DNA of 64,000 bases from Gammaproteobacteria bacterium (GCA_009929855.1 RZZN01000003.1:1-64000); one strand, 5' to 3'; numbered from the stretch's first letter, positions 40,320-50,640 are shown. The notes: generated by a model from the sequence alone, not told the origin. Made by a program: numbers and translations.

Positions 40320-41891
40320 TCAGGCCGCGGTCGGTGCACGTGCCGCCTCCGCCCGGTCGGCAAGGGCGCGATGGAGGATGATGTTGAGCATCCGCAGGGT
40401 CGCGCCGATCGCGGCGAAGACCTGATTGGCATGGACGCCGCGCGTGCGCAGCTCGCCTTGATCGGTCGCCCAGGTGATGCTGCATTCGGTCAGGGCATCG
40501 GTACGCCCACCCTTGGGGATGCGGACCTCGTAGTCGAGCAGTTCCGGCACGGTGAGCCCCTGCTTGCGCACGACCTTGGCCAAGGCGTTGTTGAAAGCAT
40601 CGAATCCGCCATTGCCACTGCCGACCGCGGTGTAGACCTCGTTGATCAGACGCAGCTTGATGCTGGCCGTGGACTCCAGATCGAGCGCCGAGGAGACCGA
40701 ACAGGCGAGCAGCTCGGCATGATCATAGTCCTTGCTCTCGAGCACCTCGGCAATGATGAAGGGCAGATCCTCGATCGTGATGGTCTTCTTGGAATCACCC
40801 AGCTCGACGATCCGTTTCAGGACCTTGGCCTGATTCTCCTCGGAGAGTTGGATGTCCAGACGCTCGAGGTTCTTGGCGAGCGAGGCCTTACCGGCGAGCT
40901 TGCCGAGCGCGTATTTGCGTCGGCGCGCGAAACGCTCGGGCGAGAGTCGGGTGTGATAGAGGCTGGCCTTGCGATCCCCGTCGGCATGGATCCCGGCCGT
41001 CTGGGTGAAGACATCGGCGCCGACGATGGGGGCATTGTCGGCGATTCGCTTGCCGGAAAAATATTCCACCAGCTCGCTGATGCGCACCAGATGGGTCTCG
41101 TCGATCCCGGTGTGCAGATCCAACTGATCGCGCAGATTGACCGCGACCTCGGCAAGCGAGGCGTTACCGGCCCGCTCGCCAAGGCAATTGACCGTGCAGT
41201 GCACGGCCGCCACCCCGGCACGCGCCGCGGCGATCACATTGGCGGTCGCGAGTCCATAATCGTTGTGCGGGTGGAAATCGAAGCGCGCCGCGGGGAAACG
41301 CCGCACCATGTCGGTGATCGCGTCGAAGACCCGCTCGGGGGTCATGATCCCAAGCGTGTCGGGTAGCATGAAGTGTCCGACACCAGCATCGGCGAGCCGC
41401 TCCACCAGGTCGTAGACATAGCCCGGCTGATCGCGATATCCGTTGGACCAGTCCTCCAGATAGAGGTTGACCGCCAGGCCGTGATCGCGCGCGCGCGCGA
41501 TCGTGTCGCGGACATCCCGCGCATGCTGCTCCAGGGTCTTGCCGAGCTGGCAGCGACAATGCTTCTCGCTGCCCTTGGCCAACAGGTTGATGACCCGGCC
41601 ACCCGCCCCGCGAATCCAGTCCACGCTGCGCCCACCATCGACGAAGCCCAGCACCTCGACACGCCCAGCAAGATCGCGCTCCTCGGCCCAGTCGATGATC
41701 CGCTCCACGGCCTGCGCCTCCCCCGAAGAGACACGCGCTGAAGCCACCTCGATGCGATCCACCCGCACCAACTCGAGCAAGGCCTTGGCGAGGTTGACCT
41801 TCTCGTCCGGGGAAAATGAGACCCCCTGGGTCTGCTCGCCATCGCGCAGGGTGGTATCCAAGACTTCGACATAACGGTTGGGTTCGGTCAT
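40320..41891 (-). CDS. 2-isopropylmalate / citramalate synthase family enzyme
   Basis: A 523-residue DRE-TIM metallolyase. The N-terminal VLDTTLRDGEQT holds the catalytic Arg and metal Asp, the FHPHNDYGLA segment supplies metal His, and the C-terminal LeuA dimer/regulatory domain (about 385-510) is complete. It is of the subgroup with LGFVDGGRSVDW and VNLYLEDWSNGYRD, so it could make 2-isopropylmalate or (R)-citramalate; the substrate is undecided. The ATG at 41891 fits the family start; an in-frame ATG at 41915 has no ribosome site. It lies 31 bases after thrC. Confidence 0.88.
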   Translation of the reverse strand: MTEPNRYVEVLDTTLRDGEQTQGVSFSPDEKVNLAKALLELVRVDRIEVASARVSSGEAQAVERIIDWAEERDLAGRVEVLGFVDGGRSVDWIRGAGGRVINLLAKGSEKHCRCQLGKTLEQHARDVRDTIARARDHGLAVNLYLEDWSNGYRDQPGYVYDLVERLADAGVGHFMLPDTLGIMTPERVFDAITDMVRRFPAARFDFHPHNDYGLATANVIAAARAGVAAVHCTVNCLGERAGNASLAEVAVNLRDQLDLHTGIDETHLVRISELVEYFSGKRIADNAPIVGADVFTQTAGIHADGDRKASLYHTRLSPERFARRRKYALGKLAGKASLAKNLERLDIQLSEENQAKVLKRIVELGDSKKTITIEDLPFIIAEVLESKDYDHAELLACSVSSALDLESTASIKLRLINEVYTAVGSGNGGFDAFNNALAKVVRKQGLTVPELLDYEVRIPKGGRTDALTECSITWATDQGELRTRGVHANQVFAAIGATLRMLNIILHRALADRAEAARAPTAA

Positions 41892-41922
41892 CGGCTGGTT
41901 CTCGATTGGGAACATGCCAGCA

Positions 41923-43314
41923 TCAGGCCTGTCGCCCCGCCAGGGTCGAGCGGATGTGCGCCTTGATGCATTCGGGATCGGCGTCGAGCTCGACGCAGCG
42001 GGTCGGCAGGTCCAACAAGCCCTGCAGCGATCGCGGCAAGGGGGCCTCACGACCGATGGCGAGTTGGATCGACTCGTTGAACTTGGCCGGATGAGCGGTC
42101 GCGAGACAGATCAGGTCGGACCTGGCCCCACCGGCCTTGACCCCGACGGCGGTATGTGGGCATAGGATATAGTCACTGCGCGCGAAGGTGAGACGGATCT
42201 GCTCGAGGGTCTCGGCGTCGCTGACCGCGGCGGCCTCGAAGTCATCGCGCACCCGCGTATGGATTCGCTGATCGACCTGGAGTCGCCCGGTCTGTCGCAT
42301 CGTCTCGAGCAGCTTGCACACGACCTGCGCGTCACCATCATGCAAATAATAGAGATAGCGCTCGAAATTCGAGGCGATCTGGATATCCATCGCCGGGCTC
42401 AAGGTCTGGTAGACCTGGCCGATCTCATAGACACCGGTCTGGACGAAGCGCGCCAGGATATCGTTGCGATTGGTCGCGATGATCAGTCGATCGATCGGCA
42501 CCCCGAGGCGGCGCGCGAGGTAGCCGGCGAAGACATCGCCGAAGTTACCGGTGGGCACCGAGAAGCTCAGCCGCCGCTCGGGATCCCCACCGCTGACTCG
42601 CGCCCAAGCAAAGGCATAATAGACCATCTGCGCCAGAATGCGCGCCCAGTTGATCGAGTTGACGGCCCCTAGGCTGAGCTCGGTCTTGAATGGCAGATCG
42701 TTGAAGAGATCCTTGACGATGCGCTGTGCGTCGTCGAAGCTCCCGTGTAGGGCGATGTTGTGCACATTGGCGTCCAGGACGGTCGTCATCTGCCGTTCCT
42801 GGATCGGTGAAACCCGCCCCTTGGGATGCAGCATGAAGATGCTGATCCCAGCCTTGCCGCGCACGCCATGGATGGCCGCCGAGCCCGTGTCGCCGGAGGT
42901 CGCCCCGCAGATGTTGATCTCGCCGCCGTCGCGCGCCAGGAGATACTCGAACAGGTTGCCGAGGAGCTGAAGCGCGACGTCCTTGAAGGCGGCCGTCGGG
43001 CCGTGGAACAGCTCCAGGATCCGCAGGCCATCGACCTCGACGACTGGGGTCACCTGAGGATGGGTGAAGGTCGCGTAGGAACGCTCGATCAGCGCACGTA
43101 GATCGTCCGTGGGGATCGCCTCGCCGACGAAGGGCGCGAGGATCTCCAACGCCAGCTCCTGGAAGCTCAGCGCCGGCCAGGCGCGCAACCGCTTCGCGGT
43201 GACATGGGGCAGCTCGCTTGGTACGAGCAACCCCCCGTCGGTCGCCAAGCCCATCATCACCGCCTCGGCGAACCCGACCGAGGCGATCCCACCACGCGTA
43301 CTGACATACTGCAT
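41923..43314 (-). CDS. thrC: Threonine synthase
   Basis: A 463-residue PLP enzyme converting phosphohomoserine to threonine. It has the N-terminal MQYVSTRGG, the PLP lysine in GPTAAFKDVALQ (near 111), the ATSGDTGSAA loop, and VPTGNFGDVFAGY. This is the longer thrC type of E. coli. It leads a minus-strand run with the isopropylmalate/citramalate synthase, consistent with branched-chain and threonine metabolism. Confidence 0.96.
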   Translation of the reverse strand: MQYVSTRGGIASVGFAEAVMMGLATDGGLLVPSELPHVTAKRLRAWPALSFQELALEILAPFVGEAIPTDDLRALIERSYATFTHPQVTPVVEVDGLRILELFHGPTAAFKDVALQLLGNLFEYLLARDGGEINICGATSGDTGSAAIHGVRGKAGISIFMLHPKGRVSPIQERQMTTVLDANVHNIALHGSFDDAQRIVKDLFNDLPFKTELSLGAVNSINWARILAQMVYYAFAWARVSGGDPERRLSFSVPTGNFGDVFAGYLARRLGVPIDRLIIATNRNDILARFVQTGVYEIGQVYQTLSPAMDIQIASNFERYLYYLHDGDAQVVCKLLETMRQTGRLQVDQRIHTRVRDDFEAAAVSDAETLEQIRLTFARSDYILCPHTAVGVKAGGARSDLICLATAHPAKFNESIQLAIGREAPLPRSLQGLLDLPTRCVELDADPECIKAHIRSTLAGRQA

Positions 43315-43768
43315 TTCGTTCCGACCCCGGGATCACCCCAGTTATCTCAATCACTAGCGGGCAGGTTAAAAAACCCCGCGATGGTTGGCAACTGCGATTC
43401 TGCACCTCGGCGCATCCCGATGGAAGCATCGGTGATCGTCAATATCGAGCATTTCTCGCGGCCCGTAGTCGTTGACAGCGCGGCGCGGAGAAACAGAGAA
43501 TGCCGACGTCTTGCCGCATCAACCAGGGCAAGGCAGGCGATGGGTCCAAGGACGCCAGCCGCGCGCGCACTGAATGCCAGTCCGGCTCGCGGCCCGCGGA
43601 GGGAGTGTCGTGAATTCGCTCGATGTCCCTGGCCACTCGCCGTTACGGGCACGCGGCGCGGATTCCAAGGATCTCGACGATGCACTCAGGTCGCGGTCTC
43701 GGCTCGACACCCGACCTCCGCTCATCCATTCAGAAAACGATATAAAACGTGAAGGAGTGACTGCATCC
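43315..43768. promoter_or_regulatory. Divergent regulatory gap, thrC / acetate symporter operon
   Basis: This 454-base stretch has no convincing gene. It must hold the promoters of thrC and of the DUF4212-symporter operon. TTGACA at 43472-43477 lacks a matching -10 at standard distance, and a TATAAA near 43741 lies close to the ribosome site. I looked for sigma-54 (TGGC-N8-TGC) sites and saw none. The length suggests binding sites for regulators of acetate use. Confidence 0.35.
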
Positions 43769-44026
43769 ATGACCCCTGAAAAACGCGCGGAATACTGGGG
43801 GGCGAATCTGCGTCTCCTGGCGATTCTGCTGATCATCTGGTTTGCCGTCTCATTCGGCGCCGGCATCCTGCTCGTCGAGCCGCTCAACGCCTTCTCCCTG
43901 GGAGGCTATCCGCTCGGCTTCTGGTTCGCTCAGCAAGGCTCGATCTATGTCTTCGTCGCGCTCATCTTCATCTATGCCGCATCGATGAACAAGCTCGACC
44001 AGAAGTTCGACGTCGGCGAGGAATAA
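43769..44026 (+). CDS. DUF4212 small subunit of sodium/solute symporter
   Basis: An 85-residue protein with two membrane helices (about 15-35 and 56-73), the N-terminal EYWGANLRL motif and the FGAGILLVEPLN loop typical of DUF4212. It is the small partner of an SSS-family transporter. AAGGAG lies 11 bases before the ATG, and the symporter gene starts 12 bases after its stop. Confidence 0.93.
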   Translation: MTPEKRAEYWGANLRLLAILLIIWFAVSFGAGILLVEPLNAFSLGGYPLGFWFAQQGSIYVFVALIFIYAASMNKLDQKFDVGEE

Positions 44027-44038
44027 GAGGCCCACATC

Positions 44039-45847
44039 ATGACTGCACTCGAGATCTGGACCTACAGCATCGTCGGCGTCACCTTCGCGCTCTATATCGG
44101 CATCGCCATCTGGTCGCGTGCCAAGACGACCGGCGATTTCTATGTCGCCGGTGGCGGCGTCAACCCCGTGGCCAACGGCATGGCCACCGCGGCCGACTGG
44201 ATGTCGGCGGCCTCCTTCATCTCCATGGCCGGCATGATCGCCTTCGGCGGTTACGGCGGATCGGTCTTCCTGATGGGTTGGACCGGCGGCTATGTGCTGC
44301 TCGCCCTGCTCCTGGCACCCTATCTGCGCAAGTTCGGCAAGTTCACGGTGCCCGAGTTCATCGGGGATCGCTACTACTCGCAGACCGCGCGCGTGGTGGC
44401 CGTCATCTGTCTCATCCTGGCCTCGGTGACCTATGTCATCGGTCAGATGACGGGTATCGGGGTGGCCTTCGGACGCTTCCTGGGCGTCTCCTACGAGATG
44501 GGGATCCTGTCCGGCATGGGCATCGTCGCCATCTATGCCATCATGGGCGGGATGAAGGGCATCACCTACACCCAGATCGCCCAGTACGTCGTGCTGATCT
44601 TCGCCTATACCATCCCGGCGATCTTCATCTCGCTGAATCTGACCGGCAACCCGCTCCCGCAGCTCGGTCTGGGCAGCGAATATGCGCGTGACGGGGTCGC
44701 CAGCGGTCTGTCGCTGCTGGCCAAGCTCGATCAGGTCGTCACCGATCTGGGCTTCAAGGAATACACCACCCAGGTCATGGGCAGCTCGCTCAACATGTTC
44801 GTCTACACCATGTCACTGATGATCGGCACGGCGGGTCTGCCGCATGTCATCATCCGCTTCTTCACCGTGCCCAAGGTGCGCGACGCCCGCTACTCGGCCG
44901 GTTGGGCGCTGGTCTTCATCGCCATCCTCTACACCACCGCGCCCGCCGTCGGGGCGATGGCCCGTCTGAATCTGATGGATACCATCCAGGTCGGACCCGT
45001 GGGCAGCGTCGAGGGCAACCTGGTCTATGACGAGCGTCCCGAGTGGTTCAAGCGTTGGGAGGCCACCGGCCTGCTCAAGTGGGAGGACAAGAACGCGGAC
45101 GGCCGGATCCAGTACTACAACGACGCCAATGCGGACTTCGCCGCCAAGGCCGAGCAGTCCTGGGGCTGGAAGGGCAATGAGATGGTCACGGTCAACAACG
45201 ATATCATGGTGTTGGCCAACCCCGAGATCGCCCAGCTGCCCGACTGGGTCATCGCCTTGGTGGTCGCCGGCGGTCTCGCGGCCGCGCTCTCCACCGCGGC
45301 CGGTCTGTTGCTCGCCATCTCCTCCTCGATCTCGCACGATCTACTCAAGGGCGTCTTCATGCCCAAGATCTCGGAGAAGAACGAGCTCATGGCGGGACGA
45401 CTCTCGATGATCGCGGCCATCATATTGGCCGGTTATCTCGGCATGAATCCACCAGGCTTCGCCGCCGGAACCGTGGCGATCGCCTTCGGATTGGCCGCCT
45501 CCTCGATCTTCCCCGCCCTCATGCTCGGCATCTTCGCCAAGCGCATGAACAACGCGGGCGCGGTCGCCGGTATGATCGCGGGTGTCGGTGTCACCCTGCT
45601 CTACGTGTTCCAGCACAAGGGCATCTTCTTCATCAAGGGGACGGAGTTCCTGATGCCGGAGCTGGGTCTGGGCGCGAACTGGTTCTTCGGGATCACGCCC
45701 GAGGCGTTCGGCGCGGTCGGCGCGCTGGCGAACTTCATCGTCGCCATCGTGGTCTCCAAGTTCGCCGCACCGCCTCCCGAGCACATCCAGCACCTGGTCG
45801 AGGATGTGCGCATCCCGCGCGGCGCGGGCAGCGCAACCGGTCACTGA
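44039..45847 (+). CDS. Sodium/solute symporter, probable acetate transporter
   Basis: A 602-residue SSS-family (ActP-like) permease with about 13 membrane helices. Family features include GDFYVAGGGVNPVANGMA near residues 31-48, and repeated GG-rich helices. Unlike ActP it has a long loop (about 310-400) that carries DKNADGRIQYYN at 350-361, resembling an EF-hand calcium loop. Neighbours (DUF4212, DUF294, exonuclease, acetyl-CoA synthetase) point to acetate or a similar short-chain acid as substrate. A strong terminator follows at 45941. Confidence 0.9.
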   Translation: MTALEIWTYSIVGVTFALYIGIAIWSRAKTTGDFYVAGGGVNPVANGMATAADWMSAASFISMAGMIAFGGYGGSVFLMGWTGGYVLLALLLAPYLRKFGKFTVPEFIGDRYYSQTARVVAVICLILASVTYVIGQMTGIGVAFGRFLGVSYEMGILSGMGIVAIYAIMGGMKGITYTQIAQYVVLIFAYTIPAIFISLNLTGNPLPQLGLGSEYARDGVASGLSLLAKLDQVVTDLGFKEYTTQVMGSSLNMFVYTMSLMIGTAGLPHVIIRFFTVPKVRDARYSAGWALVFIAILYTTAPAVGAMARLNLMDTIQVGPVGSVEGNLVYDERPEWFKRWEATGLLKWEDKNADGRIQYYNDANADFAAKAEQSWGWKGNEMVTVNNDIMVLANPEIAQLPDWVIALVVAGGLAAALSTAAGLLLAISSSISHDLLKGVFMPKISEKNELMAGRLSMIAAIILAGYLGMNPPGFAAGTVAIAFGLAASSIFPALMLGIFAKRMNNAGAVAGMIAGVGVTLLYVFQHKGIFFIKGTEFLMPELGLGANWFFGITPEAFGAVGALANFIVAIVVSKFAAPPPEHIQHLVEDVRIPRGAGSATGH

Positions 45848-45899
45848 GGCGACCATCGGACGGCAGACGCTCGAAGCGCGTGACTGCCAACTCCCCACC

Positions 45900-45922
45900 G
45901 CCCCTGGGCACTGCCCAGGGGC
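45900..45922 (+). terminator. First hairpin after the symporter
   Basis: A perfect 10-bp stem, GCCCCTGGGC/GCCCAGGGGC with a 3-base loop, lies 53 bases after the symporter stop. It lacks a T-run but precedes the stronger terminator by 19 bases. Confidence 0.5.
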
Positions 45923-45940
45923 ATCCTGGAGTGTCCATCG

Positions 45941-45962
45941 GCCCCGCTTCAGCGGGGCTTTT
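45941..45962 (+). terminator. Intrinsic terminator
   Basis: A 7-8-bp stem, GCCCCGC/GCGGGGC with loop TTCA, followed directly by TTTT. It is the clearest rho-independent terminator in the window. It lies between the symporter and the DUF294 gene, and may reduce read-through to the downstream genes. Confidence 0.85.
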
Positions 45963-45995
45963 CGTCGCGATCGAATAGAAGGAGTTGCTCGTCTC

Positions 45996-47861
45996 ATGCA
46001 TATCGAGCTGATCGAGATCCGAGACTTCCTGGCCAAGCAGCCACCGTTCGATCAACTACCCGAGACGATCCTGGAGCAGCTACCCAAGCGGCTCTCGGTC
46101 CGTTATTTCCGCCGCGGCTCGCCATTCCCACCGGCTCAGACGGATCAACCCTATCTCTACATCCTGCGCAAGGGCGCGGTCGAGCTGCGTGACAAGCACG
46201 GCGAGCTGGTGGGCAAGCTGGCCGAGGGCGACCTCTGCGACATGCCCTGCCGCATGGCGACGACCCCCGATCCATTCCAGGGCAACGCCTCGGAGGACAC
46301 CCTCGTCTATGCCCTGCCCTGCGCCGAGCTGGAGCGGATTCGCCAGGAATTCCGAGGCTTTGCCGAGCACTTCGACCAGTCGATCTCGAATCGGCTGCGC
46401 AAGGCGCTCGATATCATGGTCGAGTCCCCGGCAACCGGCAGCGGGCTCATGACGGTCAAGATCGGAGATCTGATCAAGCGCACGCCGATCACGACGTCCC
46501 CCCTGACCAGCATCCGCGAGGCCGCGCGGATCATGTCCGAGCACCGCGTCTCGTCCCTGCTGATCATGGATGGCGATCAACTCGCCGGCATGATCACGGA
46601 TCGCGACCTGCGCAATCGCTGTGTCGCGGCCGGACTCGCGACCGATCGACCCGTGCAGGACATCATGACCCGCGAGCTCCACACCGCGCAGACCGACTCG
46701 CTCGGGTTTCAGGCCCTGATCACCATGAGCCGGTTGAACGTGCACCATCTCCCGGTGCTCGATCGTGGCCGCGTCGCGGGACTGATCTCCACCACCGACC
46801 TCACTCGCTTTCAGAGCGCGAACTCGGTCTATCTCGTCGGCGACATCCACCGCGCCGATTCGGTCGAAACACTCAGTCTGATCAGCGCCAAGATCCCGGA
46901 GCTGCAGATCCATCTGATCAATAGTGGGGCGACCGCAAACCATGTCGGACAGGCCATCAGCGCCATCACCGATGCCATCACGGTGCGACTGCTCGAGCTG
47001 GCCGAGGCGGATCTCGGCAGCCCGCCGGCACCCTACGCCTGGCTCGTCGGTGGCTCGCAAGCCCGCCGCGAGCAGTCGTCGCACTCGGATCAGGACAACG
47101 CCTTGCTGGTCGCCGACCATGCCAAACCGGACGATGACGCCTATTTCGCCGCACTGGCCAGGCTGGTGAACGATGGACTGGATGCCTGCGGATTCATCTA
47201 CTGCCCAGGCGATGTCATGGCCTCCAACCCCAAATGGCGCCAACCCATGCGGATCTGGCACAAATATTTCACGAACTGGATCCTCAAGCCCGAGCCCATG
47301 TCATTGATGCTCGCCAATGTCTTCTTCGACCTCCGCGCGATCAATGACCGCAACGCGCTCTACGCCGAGTTGCAGGAGCGCATCCTGGAGCGCTCGAAGG
47401 CGAACCGCATCTTCATTGCCTACATGGCGGCGAACGCACTCAAGTATCGACCTCCACTTGGTTTTTTCCGCAATATCGTGCTCATCCAAGGCGGCGAGCA
47501 CGATCACACCTTCGATATCAAGCACCGCGGCATCGTGCCGATCGTCGATCTGGCGCGCATCTACGTGCTGACGGCCGGACTCGCTGAGATCAATACCATC
47601 GAGCGCTTGCAGGCGGCCGCTGCGCACGGTGCCTTGAGTCAGGATGGCGCGGCCAACCTGATCGACGCCCTGGAGCTCGTGGGCACCCTGCGGATGCGCC
47701 ACCAGGCCAACCAGCTCGCGCATGGTCAGCAGGCCGACAACTTCGTCTCGCCCGACGAGCTCTCGCCACTGGAGCGCGGACATCTCAAGGATGCCTTCCT
47801 GCTGATCAACACCATGCAGGAGTCACTCGGACAGCGCTACCAAACCGGACGCTTCACCTAG
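45996..47861 (+). CDS. cNMP-binding/CBS/DUF294 nucleotidyltransferase-like regulator
   Basis: A 621-residue cytoplasmic protein. Order: cyclic-nucleotide-binding-like domain (about 10-140), two CBS domains (about 155-270), a DUF294 nucleotidyltransferase-like domain with GGSQARRE and the acidic HSDQDNAL motif (about 355-370), and a DUF294 C-terminal helical domain. The nucleotidyltransferase part resembles GlnD, so it may modify or sense a partner. Such genes habitually neighbour acetate symporters. AAGGAG lies 11 bases before the ATG at 45996. Confidence 0.9.
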   Translation: MHIELIEIRDFLAKQPPFDQLPETILEQLPKRLSVRYFRRGSPFPPAQTDQPYLYILRKGAVELRDKHGELVGKLAEGDLCDMPCRMATTPDPFQGNASEDTLVYALPCAELERIRQEFRGFAEHFDQSISNRLRKALDIMVESPATGSGLMTVKIGDLIKRTPITTSPLTSIREAARIMSEHRVSSLLIMDGDQLAGMITDRDLRNRCVAAGLATDRPVQDIMTRELHTAQTDSLGFQALITMSRLNVHHLPVLDRGRVAGLISTTDLTRFQSANSVYLVGDIHRADSVETLSLISAKIPELQIHLINSGATANHVGQAISAITDAITVRLLELAEADLGSPPAPYAWLVGGSQARREQSSHSDQDNALLVADHAKPDDDAYFAALARLVNDGLDACGFIYCPGDVMASNPKWRQPMRIWHKYFTNWILKPEPMSLMLANVFFDLRAINDRNALYAELQERILERSKANRIFIAYMAANALKYRPPLGFFRNIVLIQGGEHDHTFDIKHRGIVPIVDLARIYVLTAGLAEINTIERLQAAAAHGALSQDGAANLIDALELVGTLRMRHQANQLAHGQQADNFVSPDELSPLERGHLKDAFLLINTMQESLGQRYQTGRFT

Positions 47862-47870
47862 GGTCGCGCC

Positions 47871-48548
47871 ATGGCAGGACTCTACGACTGGCGTCGCCGC
47901 TGGCGACTGCGGCGGACCCCTCCGGGGGCACTGCGCGACTATCTCGCGCACCCCTTCCCGGCCGCGAAGACCGACTATCGCGCGGTGCGGTATCTGGCCA
48001 TCGACCTCGAGACCACTGGCCTGGAGATCGACAAGGACCTCATCCTCAGCGTGGGCTATGTCACCGTCGAGGGGATCTCGATCGACCTGTCGAGCGCTCG
48101 TCATCGGCTGGTGCGTATCGACCGATCCATCCCCGAGGCATCGGCCGTGATCCATCAGATCACCGACGATCAGGCCGCGCAGGGTGACGAGCTCGCCGAT
48201 GTCATCGCGGAGTTGCTCGCGGCACTGACCGGCAAGGTGATGATCGCCCACCACGCGCGCATCGAGCAGGGATTCCTCACCAATGCCTGCAAACGGCTCT
48301 GGCGACAGGGCCTCATGATGCCGATCGTGGATACCCAAGCGCTGGCGCTGAGAACCTTCGAGCGCCGCCAGATCCCATTCAAGGCCTCGGATCTGCGTCT
48401 GCATGCGCTGGGCGATCGGTACAATCTCCCTCGCTATGGCGCACACAACGCGCTGAGTGATGCTCTGGCCTCGGCCGAGCTGTTCCTCGCCCAGGCCGCT
48501 TATCGCGACAATGGCGGAGGACTCGCGCTGCGCGATTTCCTCTGTTGA
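47871..48548 (+). CDS. DnaQ-fold 3'-5' exonuclease
   Basis: A 225-residue DEDDh exonuclease related to the epsilon subunit of DNA polymerase III. ExoI has D45 and E47 (AIDLETTG). ExoII reads [11 protein letters not shown], with Glu where Asp is usual. ExoIII has [10 protein letters not shown]. The N-terminal 35 residues are basic and not part of the fold. It starts 9 bases after the DUF294 gene, a fixed pairing in this cluster type, although the reason for a nuclease here is unclear. Confidence 0.9.
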   Translation: MAGLYDWRRRWRLRRTPPGALRDYLAHPFPAAKTDYRAVRYLAIDLETTGLEIDKDLILSVGYVTVEGISIDLSSARHRLVRIDRSIPEASAVIHQITDDQAAQGDELADVIAELLAALTGKVMIAHHARIEQGFLTNACKRLWRQGLMMPIVDTQALALRTFERRQIPFKASDLRLHALGDRYNLPRYGAHNALSDALASAELFLAQAAYRDNGGGLALRDFLC

Positions 48549-48681
48549 CTCGCCCGAATCAGCGATCCGGCTAGATGTACCCAGAGGGACGGATTACACT
48601 TGTATATTCTGCGATGCCAGCCGTCGGCGGACGAGGCCCTCGCGCTGGCCCCCAGCCACCAAAGAGCAGGAGTCATCCAGC

Positions 48682-50628
48682 ATGTCCGAAGAGAAGGTCT
48701 ACCCAGTCCCGGCGGCGATCGCGAGCCAGGCCCACGTCAATGCCGAGCAGTATGCCACCATGTATCGGCGCTCCATGGAGGATCCGCAAGGCTTCTGGGC
48801 CGAGCAGGCCGAGACCTTCGTGACCTGGAGCAAGCGCTGGGACTCGGTCATGGACTATAGCTACCAGGCCGATGATCTGCACATCAAGTGGTTCCAAGGG
48901 GGCAAGCTGAACGTCTCCTACAACTGTCTGGATCGCCATCTCGCGACCCGCGGCGACCAGGTGGCGATCATCTGGGAGGCCGATGACCCCAACGAGGACC
49001 GCAAGATCACCTACCGCGAACTGCATGCGGAGGTCTGCAAGCTCGCCAACGTGCTCAAGTCGCGTGGCGTGCAGCATGGCGATCGCGTCTGCATCTATCT
49101 GCCGATGATCCCGGAGGCCGCGGTGGCGATGCTGGCCTGCAGCCGCATCGGCGCCGTCCATTCAATCGTCTTCGGCGGCTTCTCGCCCGACTCGCTGCGT
49201 GATCGCATCCTCGATTCCGAGTGCCGTCTGCTCATCACCTCCGATGAGAGCGTGCGTGGTGGACGTCACATCCCGCTGAAAAAGAATGCCGACACCGCCC
49301 TCGCGGAATGCCCGAACGTCGACACGGTGCTCGTGGTCCGCCGCACCGGCGGTAACGTGGCCTGGACCGAGGGCCGAGACGTCTGGTACGACGAAGCGCT
49401 CGCCGCGGCACCCGCCACCTGCGAGCCGGCCGAGGTCGATGCCGAGGATCCGCTGTTCGTCCTCTATACCTCGGGCTCGACGGGCAAGCCGAAGGGTGCG
49501 CTGCACACCACCGGCGGCTATCTCGTGTATGCCGCGATGACCCACAAGTATGTCTTCGACTATCAGGATGGCGAGGTCTACTGGTGCACCGCCGATGTGG
49601 GCTGGGTCACCGGCCATACCTACATCGTCTATGGGCCGCTGGCCAACGGCGCGACCTCGATCATGTTCGAGGGGATCCCCAACTACCCGGACATGTCGCG
49701 TTTCTGGGACGTCGTCGACAAGCATCAGGTCAATATCTTCTACACGGCCCCCACCGCGATCCGCTCATTGATGCGTGCCGGCGAGGATCCGGTGAAGAAG
49801 GCCTCGCGCAAGTCGCTGCGCATCCTCGGCTCGGTCGGCGAGCCGATCAACCCGGAGGCCTGGGAGTGGTACTATCGCGTGGTCGGCGAGGAGCGTTGCC
49901 CCATCGTCGACACCTGGTGGCAAACGGAGACCGGTGGACACCTGATCACCCCACTGCCAGGCGCTACGGCCTTGAAGCCGGGATCGGCCACCATCCCGTT
50001 CTTCGGCGTCGTCCCCGCCTTGGTCGATCCCGCCGAGGGGACCCTGATCGAGGGGCCGGGCGAGGGCGCGCTCGTGATCGCTCAGCCCTGGCCGGGGCAG
50101 ATGCGCACCGTCTATGGTGATCATCAACGCTTCATCGACACCTACTTCAAGCAATACCCTGGCTACTACTTCACGGGTGACGGCGCGCGTCGTGATGCCG
50201 ACGGCTACTATTGGATCACCGGACGCATCGACGACGTCTTGAACGTCTCTGGCCATCGTCTCGGCACCGCCGAGATCGAGTCGGCGCTAGTCCTGCACCC
50301 GCACGTCGCCGAGGCGGCGGTGGTCGGCTATCCACACGATCTCAAGGGACAGGGCATCTACGCCTATGTCACCCTCATGGCTGGGGTCGAAGCGACCGAC
50401 GATCTGAAGAAGGAACTGGTCGCCATGGTCCGTGGCGAGATCGGCCCGATCGCGATCGTCGATATCATCCAGTGGGCACCGAGCCTGCCGAAAACACGCT
50501 CCGGCAAGATCATGCGCCGTATCCTGCGCAAGATCGCGGCCAACGAGATCGACTCGCTCGGGGATACCTCGACCCTGGCCGATCCGACCGTGGTCAATGA
50601 TCTGATCGACAACCGCGCCAACCGCTAG
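48682..50628 (+). CDS. acs: Acetyl-CoA synthetase
   Basis: A 648-residue AMP-forming acetyl-CoA synthetase. The P-loop [11 protein letters not shown], the [10 protein letters not shown] motif with the acetate-pocket Trp, [20 protein letters not shown], and the C-terminal lysine motif [11 protein letters not shown] (the acetylation-controlled Lys) are present. CAGGAG lies 9 bases before the ATG. It is last in the acetate block, with its own 133-base upstream gap that may hold a promoter. Confidence 0.97.
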   Translation: MSEEKVYPVPAAIASQAHVNAEQYATMYRRSMEDPQGFWAEQAETFVTWSKRWDSVMDYSYQADDLHIKWFQGGKLNVSYNCLDRHLATRGDQVAIIWEADDPNEDRKITYRELHAEVCKLANVLKSRGVQHGDRVCIYLPMIPEAAVAMLACSRIGAVHSIVFGGFSPDSLRDRILDSECRLLITSDESVRGGRHIPLKKNADTALAECPNVDTVLVVRRTGGNVAWTEGRDVWYDEALAAAPATCEPAEVDAEDPLFVLYTSGSTGKPKGALHTTGGYLVYAAMTHKYVFDYQDGEVYWCTADVGWVTGHTYIVYGPLANGATSIMFEGIPNYPDMSRFWDVVDKHQVNIFYTAPTAIRSLMRAGEDPVKKASRKSLRILGSVGEPINPEAWEWYYRVVGEERCPIVDTWWQTETGGHLITPLPGATALKPGSATIPFFGVVPALVDPAEGTLIEGPGEGALVIAQPWPGQMRTVYGDHQRFIDTYFKQYPGYYFTGDGARRDADGYYWITGRIDDVLNVSGHRLGTAEIESALVLHPHVAEAAVVGYPHDLKGQGIYAYVTLMAGVEATDDLKKELVAMVRGEIGPIAIVDIIQWAPSLPKTRSGKIMRRILRKIAANEIDSLGDTSTLADPTVVNDLIDNRANR

Positions 50629-50640
50629 TCGGCCCTCGTC

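Noticed and set aside
43472-43477. TTGACA as a -35 box for the symporter operon
   Set aside because: No -10 at 16-18 bases downstream (the sequence there is AGAGAA), and it is almost 300 bases from the start codon.
43347-43685. 112-codon minus-strand frame in the thrC/symporter gap
   Set aside because: No convincing ribosome site, Arg-rich shadow-type composition, and no recognisable domain.
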